Below, one piece after another: positions 42,331 to 54,748 of a stretch of DNA of 64,000 bases. Made by a program: the position numbers and the translations under genes. The DNA lies in contig CM032123.1 in the NCBI GenBank assembly GCA_018894105.1, forward strand, positions 23,103,744 through 23,167,743. Reading direction: 5' to 3'. The DNA is from Jacaranda mimosifolia (lineage: Eukaryota; Streptophyta; Magnoliopsida; Lamiales; Bignoniaceae). Below the pieces are notes generated by a model. The model was not told where the DNA came from and made no database searches. It saw nothing but the letters and a program-made list of their open reading frames with translations. How positions within the stretch are numbered: the stretch's first letter is position 1; the number at the start of each line of letters is the position of its first letter.

Positions 42331-44204
42331 GGTTTCTTCTTCTCGGTTTATGTTGGAATCATGTATAATTTATTGCTCATTCGCTGTTATCCCCTCCCCT
42401 TTATGGTTTTCTTCGAAGAAAAAACAGTATCTTAAATTATCAGTGCTATTATGCTGCGCTATGGGACTGTAATGATATATTAATATTTTGTTGGTTGTTT
42501 TGTTTTAAGGAAGAATTTCATAGTAACCAATTTTAACCCATTTTACATTTGGCAAAATTAGTCTAATTTTTCCAACTTATGTTATGGAATAGCTTTTCAA
42601 TCATAAAATAAATGCCAAGCAAATTTGAAAAATATTATTTGGATGTAGGTTAACAAACTACTGATATTATTTAATATTATTATAAGATTGAATTGACCAA
42701 TGAGGTTAGATATCAAACTAAATATTGTGGAGATGGAAGTTCTATAGAGGTTAATTGCATTCAAACATCCATGGGGTCAAGCGAATTACAAATAATAGCC
42801 TTTAAATTTCATAATCATAATTACTTCCTGTGGTTACTGACTGCCTAAAACTATTTAAAGGAAGTTAGTACCTAGTACCTATCTTTTTTAACATTACTTA
42901 AGAGAGGGATTAATCATATCAACATGTAAGACAGGATGATATGGTTGAGGGTTACATGATATAATATAGATTGGATTAATTTAGAATTCAAATTCTAATA
43001 AGTCCTTGATTTGTATATGCTTATAAATAATAAATAAAAAAGACATTTCACCTATGAAGTATTTCATTTCCATTTAACATGAGAATTTTATTCAATTATT
43101 GAAGACCACATTTATATTCTATAGGAATTTTTTTACATGTTTAGTTAATCATTTGTTTATTTGTATTGATTAATTATGTCATTTATATTAGGATCTCCTC
43201 ACATTGGTTTTAATAATAATAATAATTTTGTTGTTTGATTTCTATTAATGATTTATGACTTTACTATGTGACAGAGCTTATTAAGGTAAGAAATATGTTG
43301 AATCAATCTTGAGATTTCTTCAAGACTTTCACCCAAACTATGCCCGAGTAAAAGGAAGAAAATTTGCATAAAAGAAAAGTTGTTGTTGGAATCCTATATG
43401 GAAAAAAAAAGTTACTGTTGGAACTCTCTATGGCAACTTGACATATCTAGAAGATGAAAAGGATCCTAATGAACTTAACCAATTTAAAGGAAACGAAACA
43501 AAGTAGAAAAACAACATAAGCCATTCTCTAAGTTCAAAACCCCACAACATATTTTTTAGAAATTGTCTCTATCTTCCATTGTTTAGATTGTTAGATGATA
43601 TCTACCAAAGGAGAAAGTTGCTTATAGCCATTGATTTATCTCATTTTATCTCTTGTATTGCTTCTCGAATCTTTAACAAAAGTGCATATTAAAAATCCTA
43701 AGATTATATCTAATGTAAGCTTGTCGAACTACTACAATAAGTATATGGTGAAGCAATGATCCAATCGCACAATGGAATGTAAAACTTTCATCATATGAAA
43801 TAACTTGAATCACCACATACTAAGGATCTTATTTCATGCCACAAAAATGGATTTAGAGAGAAGAATCATGTACCTTAGATGATTCTTCAAAAATCAAGAT
43901 ATAGAGACTCCTCTTGACACCTCAATTGGATCTTCACCACTTCCTCTTCTTTGGCACCTTCTTGCTCACTTCTTTTCCCCAAAGAGTAATAGCAAAAAAC
44001 CTCCAAAATCCGAAATCGTCTTTACACTGGTAGCTAGTTTCCTCCATAATTCATATCTCAAAACTCCACAAAAGACACCTTAAAACAACATTAAGAAAGA
44101 AAACAAATTAGTAAATAACTAAATAATCAGAGAGCTAAAAATTAGAAAACGTTTTAAAGGTTTGGTGTGACCTGTGACGAACAACAAATAACTTACTTTT
44201 CAAT
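42331..44204. promoter_or_regulatory. Rab-GAP 5' flank and intergenic DNA
   Basis: The region just upstream of the Rab-GAP start (42331-42480) is where its leader and promoter should lie. No clear TATA box stands out, as is common for housekeeping genes. From 42500 to 44200 the DNA is AT-rich with no gene and no clear transposon ends. Confidence 0.4.
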
Positions 44205-45995
44205 GTCAAAGATTGATAATGTTAGTAGAAGCATTAGTTGCAGTGCTTGAATGGTCATCATTGATACTTCCTAACATATCTATTACATTCTCAGTCAAGT
44301 CATCCAATCTCACATCATTTGTTCCTACAAAAAAGAATACAAAAGATTAAAAATAACAAAACATTAGTAAAATAAATCATAAACAACAAAATTAATAAAT
44401 CATTTACCTTTCTACCCAAATAACCAACTTCTACAACATATCAATGCCTTAACAACATCAGGCTTAATTGCACTATGATATTGGTCAAGTATCCTACCAC
44501 CTGTGCTAAAAGCCGACTCAGAGGCAACTATAGAAATTGGAACAGTTAAGACATCTCTTGCTATTTGTGCAAGCTCACGATACCTAAATTGATGAGCTTT
44601 CCAATATGCAAGAATGTCAAATTTAGCCAACTTGTCAAGCTTTGGTTCTTCCAAATACAACTCTAATTGATTCTTTTGAGGAACAAACTCTAAACTTGAA
44701 CAGAAGTCAAACTACTAAATCATAAATAGAATGTATCAGTGCACTTCTAAAATGTAATAACATATATTATGTTAAATCTAGATAATAACCTGAAAAGAAG
44801 TTAAATATATTAAAATATATATAATTTGAATATAAAAATAATAAAATAATGTATTTACCTTCAAAACATCCATAGAAAATGTACCTCTAGTAGGACAAGC
44901 ATTATCATCAAATATAGAATGAGAACTCGAAGACGTACATGCACTACTAGTACCCATCTTGCAAGCATTGCGCATGTATTCCTCAAACAAAGAATTAAAT
45001 TTTCTCTTTACCTCCCTTAACTCATTACTGTCATGCCTATAGAGTTTATTATAACTCCACTCAACAAATTGCATCTTATACTTTGAATCAAATATCACGG
45101 CAATAGCAAATAAAATATTATAATCCTTCCAGTATTTGTGAAATTTCTCAAACATTTGAGTTGCCATTGATCTCATGAAAACATCATCACTTCTCAACTC
45201 TTGACTTAATGTGAACTCAACTACAAGGACTACTGGAAAGTATAAGTTTGCAGTAGGATATTTCACTCCAAAAAACAGATTAATGGTCTCATAGAAACCT
45301 CAAAGAATTTGCAAATTTTCTCAACTTTTTCCCATTCTTCTGTAGATGGACAATGCATGAAATTGGAATTATTCAATCTCAAATGTTTAAAAGCACGAAG
45401 TTAGTACATAGAACTAGAAAGTATTAAGTAGGTAGAATTCCATCTAGTAGGAACATCTTGCCTTAGACCTGTTTTAGAATCAAGTGAAGTGTTGGCAACA
45501 GATTCTAGGAACTTTTGCTTTCTTACTTGACTAACTTTGGCATATATCACACATTCACGAACTTTCTTAATAGAGCTATCAATTTCTTTCGGACCTTCTT
45601 GCATAATTAAATTAAGAATATGTACACAAAAATGAACATGTAGAAACTGACTTCCACCTATTAATGAACATTTTACAACAAGTTGATCTCTCAAATAATC
45701 AACAAATACATCATTTGCAGCAGCGTTGTCTAAAGTGATTGTGAAAACCTTTTTGTTAATACCCCAACCAGCTAACCACTAATTTTATCACAAATGCAAT
45801 TCCAGAGTGAGGCTGTGGCATGTAAAAAAAGTTAATTATCCTCTTTTGCAGCAACCAATTAGAATCAATAAAGTGTGCAGTCAAACAAACATAACCATTA
45901 GTCGCAATAGATGTCCATAAATCTGAAGTGAAACAAATTTTACTTGGGCATGAATGCAACTCATGAGCAAGCCTATTCATTTCATTTTTATGCAT
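44205..45995 (-). pseudogene. Ac/RICESLEEPER-type hAT transposase (truncated and broken)
   Basis: Minus-strand pieces run in order. 45995-45756 has SKICFTSDLWTSIATNGYVC. A frameshift follows, then DNAAANDVFVDYLRDQLVV and HILNLIMQEG, and DVPTRWNSTYLIL at 45694-45401. 45266-44859 is the DUF4413-like middle with IAVIFDSKYKMQFVEW and a GT donor after DVLK. 44715-44412 holds the hAT dimerisation region (DILAYWKAHQFRYRELAQIA; VASESAFSTGGRILDQYHS). A last short piece, 44326-44205, ends in INL and stop. The BED zinc finger and N-terminus are missing because a CACTA-type end begins at 46001. This enzyme would cut and paste hAT elements; this copy cannot. Confidence 0.88.
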
Positions 45996-46000
45996 CTTAA

Positions 46001-46720
46001 ACTACAACAAATTACACTTTTAGTAATGACTAATTCCGTTACCATAATGCTGAAAATTCGTTACCCAAACTATTGCTAACGAATTTTTTGTTACTGAAGT
46101 TTCATGTGTTAAAGCCCGTCGCAAAAAGTTTTAGTAACGAAATTTATGATTCGTTACTAATGATGACAAAACAATGTTAGTTACAGTAGATTTCTATAGC
46201 GTAACGAAATACCTAGTTACCAAAACGTTGACAGTTTTGTCGCTTTTTACTTTTCTTTACCAATGCATGTTATAATAATATTATTTATTTATTTTAGTTT
46301 CGTTACAAATTGTTTGTGTAACAAAAAGTTTGGTTACAATTAGTTAAATAATATTTTTATTTTAATAAGCTTCTTGTTACTAATAGAATATACAACTAAC
46401 AATTTCATTACAAAAGATATTAAGAGTTTTGTTACAATTACTATATACAACTAAATGTTACATTACCTATAACTTATAAGATTAAAATATTTTGTTACAA
46501 ATAAGCGATGAATTGGTTATAAATAATTAATTTCTTAATTAAGGCTGACTAATTATTTGTTACGAATTGGTAAATAATTCATTACAAATAAATAAGCTAA
46601 TTTGTTACGGATACATCAAATTAGTTTGTTACGATTAAGAAAAATGACAAACAAATTTTGTTACCAATAAATTATTTTTCTAACAATATACTTTTGTTAT
46701 AAAAAGTATTTTTTTCCCCT
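46001..46720. mobile_element. CACTA-type element end with subterminal repeats
   Basis: The sequence 'actacaacaaattacacttttagtaatgac' has the form of a plant CACTA terminus (CACTACAACAAA...), with the first C replaced by A. The next 700 bases are packed with short GTTAC / GTAAC(G) motifs in both directions ('ttagtaacgaaatttatgattcgttactaatg'), like CACTA subterminal repeats. It interrupts the hAT transposase frame. The opposite end was not found before the copia LTR DNA at 49755. Confidence 0.65.
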
Positions 46721-47749
46721 GTTCAATAGCTAAATTTGGATATGAATTTGTTGAAGAAATTAAAATGTGAAGTATACCAACTTCCTAAATATAAATAATT
46801 CAAAGTCATTCATTCAGTAAACAAAAGAGCAAGCACATCCATCCATCCATAGACATAATACTAACCACATTCATCCATCCATAGGCATAAATATAATTTC
46901 AAAATATTAACCCCAAATTCAAGCTAGCTACCAAAGCCATGATAACCAAATGGGTATATGAATCAAACAAATGTGTTAAGTTTTGAAGAAGTATTATAGT
47001 TCAAGTGACAAGAGATCTACGAAACATTTTCCTTAATTCTCGTTGACTTCATCAGAAAGTGGGCTACTTCCAACCATCGGCAAAAAATGATTGCACGATA
47101 CATTGTGAATATGAAGAACATCAAATTAGATATTACATATGTTTAACCAATCACTATACATCTATTTTTCCTTAGATTGGATAAGTATGGTACATAGGAA
47201 AAACAAAGGTTTAATGTAACATAAAAAAGGTACAAAAAATAATAGCACAATTCATAGGAGGAAGTTGCAATACCCAATAAAAGATTTGTATGATACCATC
47301 TCTTGTCTAGCATAAACTACACAAAATATCATAGAAGATAATATTGAACATAAAAAGACATTTCATTTAATTCGTTAGCTATATTACCAAATGAGTTTAA
47401 ATAGTATGTAACATATCATTTTTTTTCTCTAATAACACGACTTTAAATGGAAAAGCCCATAATAATCTCCAAACTAAAAGTTCTTCCAATTATTTACATA
47501 TATGAGAACTCACATGTTGAAATAAAGCACAGTAAAATTCTGAAAATTATAATTCTTATAACTTAATTCAAGTCAATTAATCATTCTACACATGACAAGT
47601 GACAAAATATAAAATAAAACAACAATATAAGGCCTCAATGTTCATAACTTAAAACTTGTGAGTCTTAATTTTGATTATCATATATCACAAAATTCCATAT
47701 ACATGAAATTCAAGTAAAATCATATTACATCATAAGGGCATACTTACCT
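46721..47749. other. AT-rich interior of the CACTA-like element
   Basis: No open frame or domain is visible. A 'catccatccatagacataatactaaccacattcatccatccatagg' duplication of about 30 bp occurs near 46840-46890. Confidence 0.5.
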
Positions 47750-49735
47750 TCAAGTGAGTTTGTCTTGCAATGCTAGCAAAAGTTGCTTCAACTCGGTCTG
47801 ACTATCTTCAAGGCTTGCTATTTTTGCGGCTTGTTGTTGGCATTGCTCTTGTTGAGTTTTGATGAGATCCAATGTACTGTCTAAGTTATTTTCAACTTCG
47901 CTTAATTTCTCTTTCATTGCTTGAAGTTCTATAGCTTGAAGTCTTATCTTCTTACTGCCTTTAGACGGTACAACTCCATGACCCATGCCTATCTCATATC
48001 TCATTCGTGTGCCCAATGACTCCTTAACAATGTCCCTCTCAAAAACTTCCTAGAGTCCTTCTTGTAGTGCATCATCCCTTCTCTTTCTCATTTCATTCTG
48101 TCACGAGCATATATATATATATATGTAAGTCATACTTAAATATAGGGGATGTTTTATTATAGAACATGAACTCACGTGCTTGTTTGTAGCTGTAGCATTC
48201 ACATATTGTCTGCTACTTTTCTTTATATGAGTGGCTTTAAAATTGTCCACTGCGCTTTGATTTTCCTTTGCAATTGTAAGTAGAAGTTTTAGTATGGAAC
48301 TTTATATAATGACAAGAGAAAATATAAATAAAAGAAAGTTAAAATAATATATTACCATTTCTATTAATTGTACAGTGAATGGTTTAGAATCGGATATATG
48401 AGAGTATGGCATATGTGCTCTATTTCTTGCATTGATCCTCGACGTTTCCTATATTTACATAGAAGATGTAGAAAAACAAACTTATGTCAATTTCAACTTG
48501 ACATATTTTAATGTGCGCCTTGGCTTGAAGCCCAAATATAGCAAATTTCAGCTTGAAATTGAAAACTAAATCTCAATTTCAAGCTGAAAATGACCAAGCT
48601 GAAACTGACCACACTTAGGTTAGTTTCAGCTCAAAGTTAAGCTGAAAATATGTCTAGTTTAAGGTCAATTTCACCTTGAACCTACACTTTAATGCCATCC
48701 TGAAACTGAGGTAAAACTGGATAGAGTTTGAGCTAAGTTTCAAGTTAAAACTAGGATTACTTTCATGCTAAAATAGAGCTTCAATTGGTCTTAATTACAT
48801 GCAACAAATAATTATATGAAATAACCAACAAAATTAATCCAACATTTGTCCTATCTACTTACAAAAATAAAATGCATCAGCATCTAATTAACAAAAAATA
48901 ATAAAAATTATGCACCAAATAATTACATTAAATAACCAATAAAAGCAAACTAACTTTACCACATTTACTTACAAAAAAGTCAAATACACCAGCATCTAAC
49001 AAAAGAAAACTAACAAAAATTTGCAACAAAAAATGACATCAACAAAAACCAAACCAACATTTAGAATTCAAGTATTTATCCCATCTACTTGTAAAAATGA
49101 AATACATCTACATCCAAAAAATAAAAAGAACAAAATCTTAGCAGCTAAAAAGAAAAGGTAATTGTCCTTCAACGACATGCAGTAAATAAAAACCCCAATA
49201 TTGCCAACATTAGTTATTATGTAACCAAATACCTGAAACTTAGCATTTCCAAAGACGTCGCGTAATCCCAACCATTTTTCTTGTGAGATCCAATCAAAAG
49301 ACACCTCACTCCTTGGATCCACACCACTTTGAATCATTTTCATGTATATCTCACTCAATTTTCCCTTATAATGCTTGTAGCTCTCCGCAAACATGTCATC
49401 TCCATACATTGTGATCACAAGATTGGTTTGCCATCCTTTGATTGAAAAACATTACTAGGAATACATTAAATTAGACACAACATAAATGAATATCCATGTG
49501 CATATAATAAATGGAAAACTTAAAATTTTATCGAATAGGTAATGAACTTACATCTAGTCCAGCATACACGACAATTTATCATGTTCTGGAACTTTTTTCC
49601 ATGACGTTTTCCAATCAAGTTCAGGACTATGGCGAACAATAATACCAACCCCATTAGACAAATGGGAAGCATACTTGATCCGCCTCTTTAAGCTCTCAAA
49701 AAATTCAATTTCCAACACTTTTCCCCCCTGATAAA
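47750..49735 (-). pseudogene. CACTA-type accessory gene (Transposase_24-like), decayed
   Basis: Spliceable minus-strand pieces are: about 49735-49556 (EIEFFESLKRRIKYASHLSN; ends with TAG), about 49435-49233 (ESYKHYKGKLSEIYMKM; SFDWISQEKWLGLRDVF), 48448-48356 (INARNRAHMPYSHISDSKPF), 48265-48176 (DNFKATHIKKSSRQYVNA) and 48097-47750. The last is a coiled-coil-like stretch with EIGMGHGVVPSKG and repeated Gln/Leu/Glu, preceded by an in-frame TAG after QEGL. The order 'QEKWL ... coiled coil' resembles the plant En/Spm-type Transposase_24 proteins. It would bind subterminal repeats if functional; that is inferred from the family. Confidence 0.6.
48546..48589. repeat. 17-bp perfect hairpin
   Basis: Arms 48546-48562 and 48573-48589 are exact reverse complements around a 10-base loop (aaactaaatc). 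The 48490-48780 stretch repeats the wording 'tttcagct(t)gaaa' and 'caagctgaaa' several times. It lies between two exon relics of the CACTA accessory gene. Confidence 0.9.
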
Positions 49736-49754
49736 ATCATAAATAAGAGGACTT

Positions 49755-52700
49755 TAGTGAACGCATTGAAATAATGCACATAACATATTAAAGGTCACCT
49801 ACTAACATGCATTCATATCTCATATGGCTTGCTAATGAAATGGAGCAATATCCAACTCTTAGATTTATGTATTGTTAGTGCAAGTCTATCCAGATATTAG
49901 ATGCCCTATCTCATAAGATCCTACGACTTGAAAGATTTAATATCACGACCGTTTAAGACTTGTTTCATGATCATCACCGAGTGTACAAACCAAGTCCCGT
50001 AGTCTTGTGTAATCTAAGGGCTTCAACCAAATGCCAGTGAAGTAAATATAAGCATAAGATGAAGATGACCATTTAATGAATATCATTCAATCAAGATTGT
50101 ATCACAAGTGAAATAGTTTACATGTCAATCTAATTAGCTTGCGGGCGTTGTTCCAACATACGATCCTTCCATTTTCTATTTCCTGAAAGAGGCTTAGGGC
50201 AAGATATTTGCCAATTACCTAATAGCCTCAATAACTATGTATCTATACTTGATGTTTGATTCCTCGTTATGATCTCAACTTTGGAAAAATCATTTTCTAA
50301 ATTGTTATATCACCTTACGCAAGGATTTCTTAGAACCGATCATCTTAGATACATAGTGAAAGTAGGAGATAGACAATGATCCATAAAATAAAACCATAAT
50401 AAAGCAAAATCTAACTTGTTATCTCCATCCCAAGGATCTATCAATGCCTTAAATTAAGATTTAAAGGTTGGAAAAATACCTTTGAAGAAGGAATCAAAGA
50501 GTGAAGAAGATATTCTAATGGATACCTCCAAATCAAGATCAACAAGCTTCTTTTCCTTGATCCGATTTCTCCATACGAAGGCCCCAAAAAATAAGCAACC
50601 TTTGCAAACAATATCACCTCCTATACAACCTCTTGATGGCCAAAATGAAGGAGGAAAATAGCTCCAATTATCACCCAAAGAAGCTCAAAAATTGGCCACT
50701 TAAGGAAGGTTCAATCTCCAATCCTAAGCTTCCCAAGTGCAAAGCCTCTAATGTAAGTCCACACACCTAGGAAGGTCTCTCAAATGCACACACTCTTTGC
50801 TAGAGAAGAGAGGAGGAAGAAGATGAAGGAGGTGGTTGTTTTTGGGAAGAAGAAGAGAGAGAGAGGCGGGAGGGGGGGAGGGAATCAAGGAAGTAGTTAC
50901 TCAACACATGAGTTGGCTACCTTTTTGGAGGAAAAATGAAAGCTAGAATTAACTCTTAATATGGTCGACCACTTGCTCAATTTACAAGAGAGGATGGAAG
51001 CCTTGGCTTTCATCACACCAACCACACAAGTGCCAACTTGCTAGATTCTTGTCTAGCTTGAATTTTAGATTTTTAATTTCCTAAATTAAAAATGCCAACT
51101 CATATAATTCAAATGGACTCTTACATTTAATTTCCCTCCAAAACTTGAATTCCCTATTTAATTAAATTAACTCTTTAATTTAATTAATTTAAATTAACTC
51201 TTTAAGTTAATTAAATTAACTCTTTAAGTTAATTGAGCTAACTTAACTCCTTAAGTTAACTTGACTAATTAATGTGTCATATGATACCAATTAAATTAAA
51301 TCCTTAATTTAATTGGCCTAATTTAACTCTTTAAATTATTTTGATTAATTTAACACTTAAATTAATCAAGCCAAAATAACCAATTAAAAATTAGTCAACT
51401 AGTTTTGTCTCCTTAGGCAAAAACTGCCCTACTAAGCAATTTTTTAACTCCTTAGAAAATTCCTCTTATCAAATAAGAGTTTCTTTAGGCTTTTGTGTGT
51501 GACCCATTAGGTTCATCCATTCATTAGACATAGGCTCACAACTCTTTGTGATATTTTGAACATTAAAATATTCGAATTAGTTTAAACTCATTTAAACCAA
51601 TAACTCTTTCAATTAATCTCTATTAATTGAAGAGTATCTAATCTCCATGGTCGATGTCTAGCAATAAGCCCATGGAGCCCAACTAATTGGATGAATGAAT
51701 TATATATTGGTGAACCATTATAGCTTATGCCTACCATGCAAATACAGTCATTCCATTTTCTATCTCCCGAAAGAGGCCTAGGGTAAGATATTTGTCAGTT
51801 TCCTAATAGCCTTAATAACTATGTCTTGGACCTTAGTAACTATCTCAATAACTCATTCTTCACAACAATGAGAAAATGAATCCCATCTTGGATCTCACAA
51901 ACATTCATGTTTAAGTAGTTCATCCCAATCTAAACCTTAGATGACTCACTACGTGGTCAGGGCGAAGTCAAATCTTAAGGACCTAAACACAAGGTTGCTA
52001 TGGATCCTCAAGTAAAAGGACTAATTATATGCACTATCATAAGCTATGAGAATTTTTCACTACTGAGTTGCCGCTATGGCTATCTAGTGGATTCTCTAAG
52101 TGGGCATATCTAACATAGATTGCTCATGAAATGGGATAATATCCAACCCCTTGGAGTATGTATTGTTAGTGCAAGTCTATCCGAATCTTATATGCTACTT
52201 CTTATTAGATTCTATGATTTGGAATATTTAAAATCATGACTTTAGAGATTTGTTTCATGATCACCATCATATGTGTGATCAAGTCCCGTAGTCTAGTATG
52301 ATTTAAAGGCTTCAACTAAGTGCAAGTGAAGAATAAAAAGCATAAGATGAAGATGGTCATTTTATAAGATATTATTCAATCAAAATAGTCTCACAATTCG
52401 AGTAGTATTTACCGCCAATCCTAATTGGCTGCGGGGCACTATTTCAACATATAGGAGATCAACCCATCCTTCTCCGACAAGGGAAACACATCCTATCTTG
52501 AAACTGACCAACCTCTATACTTAGGTAGCTTGTGCCCAACCTAAGTCCCGGACGATCCACTATGTGGTCGAAGCAAAATCAAAGCACAAGGACCTAGATA
52601 CAAGGTTTTTGTGGAACCTTAAGTCAAAGAACTAATTATATGCACTATCATAAGCTAGAGAACTTGCAACTACAAACTTGCCACTATAGCTATCTAGTGG

Positions 52701-53079
52701 ATTCTCTAAGTGGGCTTTTAGTGAATGTGTTCTCTAACAAGCACCTACTAACATGAATCTATGTCTAACATAGATTTTTCATGAAATAGGGCAATATCTA
52801 ACTCCTTGGAATATGCATCGTTGGTGTAAGTCTATCCGAATTTTAGATGCCCAGTCTCATAAGATTCTATGACTTGGAATACTTAAAATCATGATTTAAT
52901 GATCACCATCATATGTATGACCAAGTCCGATAGTCTAGTATGATTTAAGGGCTTGTATGTGAAGAGATCATAAACGTATAAGATGTAGATGTCCATTTTA
53001 TTGAATCATTCAATCAATATTGTTATATGGAATAGTTATACATGCCAATCTAATTGGCTTGTGGGACACTATTCCAACA
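49755..53079 (-). mobile_element. Ty1/copia LTR DNA (element A, 3' side) with internal segment duplications
   Basis: The block ends at 53079 in 'tattccaaca', the complement of an LTR start TGTTGGAATA. It is followed by the purine-tract complement 'tcttccacttgccct'. Three versions of a segment of about 350 bp end at 50158, 52449 and 53079; each has 'gtgcaagtctatcc(g/a)', 'tttcatgatca' and 'catgccaatctaattggctt'. The last two are 655 bp apart as part of a larger duplication. Short 'ttaatttaattaatttaaatt' runs occur near 51170-51350. The left LTR boundary is not certain; homology to the LTR piece at 55612 suggests about 50375, so the part before that may be a separate fragment. Confidence 0.7.
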
Positions 53080-53522
53080 ATCTTCCACTTGCCCTAAAGC
53101 CAATTCCCTATAGTCTTTAAGCCCATTTTCTCAAGATATCTTTCAAAGACCTTTTGCGTTGGGAGTTTAGTTAGTGGATCTGTTATATTCTCTTCCGAGG
53201 CAAGTCTCTCCACTCGGATGTGACCTTTATCAATGATCTCTTGGATCAACTGATATCGCCTCAAAATGTGCTTGGATCGTTGATGAGAGCTTGGCTCCTT
53301 TGCTTGCGTAATGGCTCAATTGTTGTCATAATAGACAAATATTGGCCCTTGCATGCTACGTATTACATCTAACTCTTGGATGAAATTTTTTATCCAAACA
53401 CTTCCCTTTATGGTGTCCGACCCCGCAATATGCTCTACTTCAGTGGTGGAATAGACCGTGGTGTCTTGTTTGGAGCTCTTCTAACTCACTGCGTCGCCAT
53501 TAAGGCAAAATATAAATCCAGA

Positions 53523-54147
53523 ATAGGAATGTCAATAGGTCGGAACGGGGTAGGGACTGCCTCCCCACCTCCTGTTCCCACGAGGCCAAATGTTCCCCAT
53601 CCCCGCCCCTACTTCCGCGATGGGTACCCATGCCCGCCTCCCCGCGGAGAGACTGGTACTTGTGGGTATCCACGGGTTTTGATAAAAATTATAAAAAAAT
53701 TCATAAATAAAAAAGTTAATACTAAAATTAGTAAAATATTTCAATAATTTAAATGATTTCCAAAATTAAGAAATTGTCATATATACGACACCAAATTTAA
53801 TTACGTATTATAATAAAAATATTAAAAGATATAAAATACATAAATATAAATATCAATAGAACTTCACAATTCTTGCAAAGAATTTTCCATTTAGTGTGGT
53901 TCCTACAAAAATATATGTAATTTATTAGAAGAAAAAATTATTTTTAACAATCAAATATATTTTGATATTACTTTAAAAATACATAATGTTAAATTAATTA
54001 ATTAACTAATTTTTAATAGGTAGCGGGTACTCGCGAGGGTCAATTTTGACCATCCCTATTCCCGCGAGGCGAAAATTCTCCCCATATCCGCCCATCGCAG
54101 GGAATTCCCGACAGGTACCCGCGGGGATGGGTAATTTTGACATCTTT
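53523..54147. mobile_element. GC-rich hAT-like MITE inside copia A RNase H
   Basis: The flanks aatccaga (53515-53522) and aatctaga (54148-54155) match at 7 of 8 bases. The ends share 'atgtcaa' in inverted order and the sub-ends are GC-rich inverted blocks ('ccccgcggagag', 'gtacccgcggggatgggtaa'). The middle is AT-rich. Comparison with element B, which lacks this segment between 'aatcca' and 'gattttaggt', supports insertion. The open frames across it are artefacts of the GC-rich arms. Confidence 0.8.
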
Positions 54148-54698
54148 AATCTAGATGTGGGTTTTAGGTTATTTTCATCGGATTAGAAACTAAAATAAGA
54201 AAATCCTTCAAGTTTCAATTCTCCATTGCTGTATATTAGAAACAAGTCCTTAGTTCTTCTCAAGTACTTAAGGATTATTTTCATGGCTTTCTAGTGACTC
54301 TCGCTGGGATTAGATTAGTAGCAGCTCATAACATTTAGAGTTTGAGTTACATCCAATCTCGAACATTGAACGACATATATTATGCTGTCAATAGAGGATG
54401 CATAGGGTATGTGGGACATTCTCTTTCTCTCATCCTCAGTTTTAGGGGCCATAGACTTGGAAAGACGAATGCCATGTCCCATTAGGAGGTATTCCCTCTT
54501 GAATCCCTCCATACAAAACCTTTTTAGTATCTTGTCAATGTACGTGGAGCTCCATCTTCCTCTTTGATCTATCTCTCTAAATGCATATTCTTAATACGAA
54601 GGATGCTTCTCGCAAATCCTTCATAGAGAATTATGAAGATAACCATGCTTTAGTACACTCTAACGTTTCTTTCTCATTTTCAATGAGAAGGATGTCAT

Positions 54699-54748
54699 CG
54701 ACATAAAGCACAATAAGCTATATCGACATAAAGCACAATAAGTTGTAT
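54699..54748. repeat. 25-bp tandem duplication at the RT catalytic site of copia A
   Basis: The run 'cgacataaagcacaataag' starts at 54699 and again at 54724. A 25-base step shifts the frame just before the YVDD motif. Confidence 0.92.

Noticed and set aside
53376..53747. A Pro/Arg-rich 123-codon frame.
   Set aside because: It spans the junction of copia A with a GC-rich MITE; the proline-rich part is MITE sequence.
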